From Candidatus Altarchaeales archaeon A3 (GTDB lineage: Archaea; Altiarchaeota; Altiarchaeia; Altiarchaeales; Altiarchaeaceae): 5,533 bases of DNA. Both the position numbers and the translations under genes were made by a program. The stretch lies in NCBI GenBank assembly GCA_002083985.1, contig MTER01000188.1:1-5533 (forward strand), read 5' to 3'. Of this stretch, positions 4,818-5,533 are shown in pieces; positions within the stretch are counted from its first letter, which is position 1; each line of letters opens with the position of its first letter. The notes under the pieces are model-generated. The model did not search any database and had not been told where the DNA came from. It saw nothing but the letters and a program-made list of their open reading frames with translations.

Positions 4818-5533
4818 ATGTATGCATTTATAGGTGTCGGACAGGGCGGATGCGGATTACTTGATTCTGCATTTTATGACAAGGATATATTTAAGGTAGC
4901 GAAACCAATAGCAATAAATTCCACTGCCAAGGATATGAAAAATTTAAAACACATAAAACAGGAATACTGGCTTGGGATGAGTAAGGATAAGGGATTTATT
5001 GACGGAACGACAAAAAATCTGGAAAGTTATTTGGTTGGCGGATACGGACAGGACAGAACAAAATCAAAAGACGATGCAGAAAGACAGTATTCCGATTTAC
5101 AGGAAAAAATAAGATATTATCTTGAAACGCGAACGGCAAAGGGAAAAGAAATGGCTGTCCAGTTTGCATTTTTAATGACATCTCTCGGCGGAGGGACCGG
5201 AAGCGGATTAAGTCCGGCAATTGCAAAAATTTTAAAGGAGTTGGGAATATCTGTAATTGCTGTTCTGATTACTCCTGCAAAAAGTGAGGGCTCATTGACT
5301 GCAAAAAATGCCGTTGAGGCATTGAATGAAATTTATAATTATGCTGACTCAATAATCCTCGCGAGTAATGAAAAAATTTCTTATGCCCAGAATATAGAAG
5401 CGTTATTTTCACGGTATAATGATTACATAGCAAGAAGTTTGGTGGATATTTGCGAAGGAATGACACTTGAACAAATTGATCCCTCAAAATTTGAAGGAAA
5501 TCCTCCTGTAATAGATATGAAGGACTTCATTAC
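4818..5533 (+). CDS. CetZ/tubulin-like GTPase (3' end outside the window)
   Basis: The visible 238 residues cover most of the GTP-binding domain of a tubulin/FtsZ superfamily protein, which polymerises with GTP to act in cell shape or division. Loop T1 is GVGQGGCG at 6-13, and the GQGG form is closer to tubulin and CetZ than to the bacterial FtsZ form GVGGAG. AINSTAKDM at 32-40 resembles the CetZ NTAKADL loop. The tubulin signature GGGTGSG is at 124-130. TPAKSEGSLTAKNAVEAL matches the CetZ T5 region rather than FtsZ. The ATG at 4818 is directly before the first strand, so the start is well supported; it lacks a Shine-Dalgarno. The C-terminal domain with the T7 catalytic loop lies beyond the window, so completeness and GTPase activity cannot be judged. 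It may belong to a non-canonical archaeal tubulin group rather than CetZ proper. Confidence 0.85.
   Translation, partial: MYAFIGVGQGGCGLLDSAFYDKDIFKVAKPIAINSTAKDMKNLKHIKQEYWLGMSKDKGFIDGTTKNLESYLVGGYGQDRTKSKDDAERQYSDLQEKIRYYLETRTAKGKEMAVQFAFLMTSLGGGTGSGLSPAIAKILKELGISVIAVLITPAKSEGSLTAKNAVEALNEIYNYADSIILASNEKISYAQNIEALFSRYNDYIARSLVDICEGMTLEQIDPSKFEGNPPVIDMKDFI

Noticed and set aside
1..5533. CRISPR array, tRNA or rRNA genes
   Set aside because: No regularly spaced repeats with unique spacers and no cloverleaf-type or rRNA-like sequence were recognised on either strand.

Overview
The window looks like archaeal chromosomal DNA of low GC content. The evidence is a diphthamide-synthesis amidase (Dph6), which occurs only in archaea and eukaryotes, and a tubulin-superfamily GTPase whose loops resemble CetZ more than bacterial FtsZ. 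In addition, most genes start without a Shine-Dalgarno sequence, while the one tightly coupled downstream gene has one. The lineage cannot be fixed from this stretch; an AT-rich group such as the Altiarchaeota is only a guess.

Layout. Bases 1-270 are a broken 5' piece of purH (codons 2-90, then a stop). A two-gene cassette follows: an OLD/AAA_15-type ATPase (343-1611) and, 1 bp later, a small TOPRIM-like protein (1613-2197). Only 22 bp after that comes a complete bifunctional purH (2220-3794). Facing it is dph6 (3821-4504, minus strand). A 313-bp AT-rich divergent intergenic region (4505-4817) holds an inverted-repeat pair, a repeated AT palindrome and a short tandem repeat. The window ends inside a CetZ/tubulin-like gene (4818 to beyond 5533).

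The main point is the cassette. An ATPase plus TOPRIM pair has the general make-up of two-component antiviral systems (Gabija, PARIS and other OLD-like systems). It sits between a truncated purH 5' end and an intact purH, so the two purH copies form a direct repeat around it. Recombination between the copies would remove exactly 2222 bp and leave one intact purH. The repeat has two phases: bases 1-203 match purH at 198/203 positions, whereas 204-267 match at only 48/64. The near part differs only by amino-acid-changing substitutions and the far part mostly by silent ones. This suggests a chimera between a recently copied or converted segment and an older, diverged purH lineage. No integrase, transposase or typical terminal repeats are visible, so the route of entry is unknown.

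The remaining genes are housekeeping: purine synthesis (last two steps to IMP), EF-2 modification, and a cytoskeletal GTPase.
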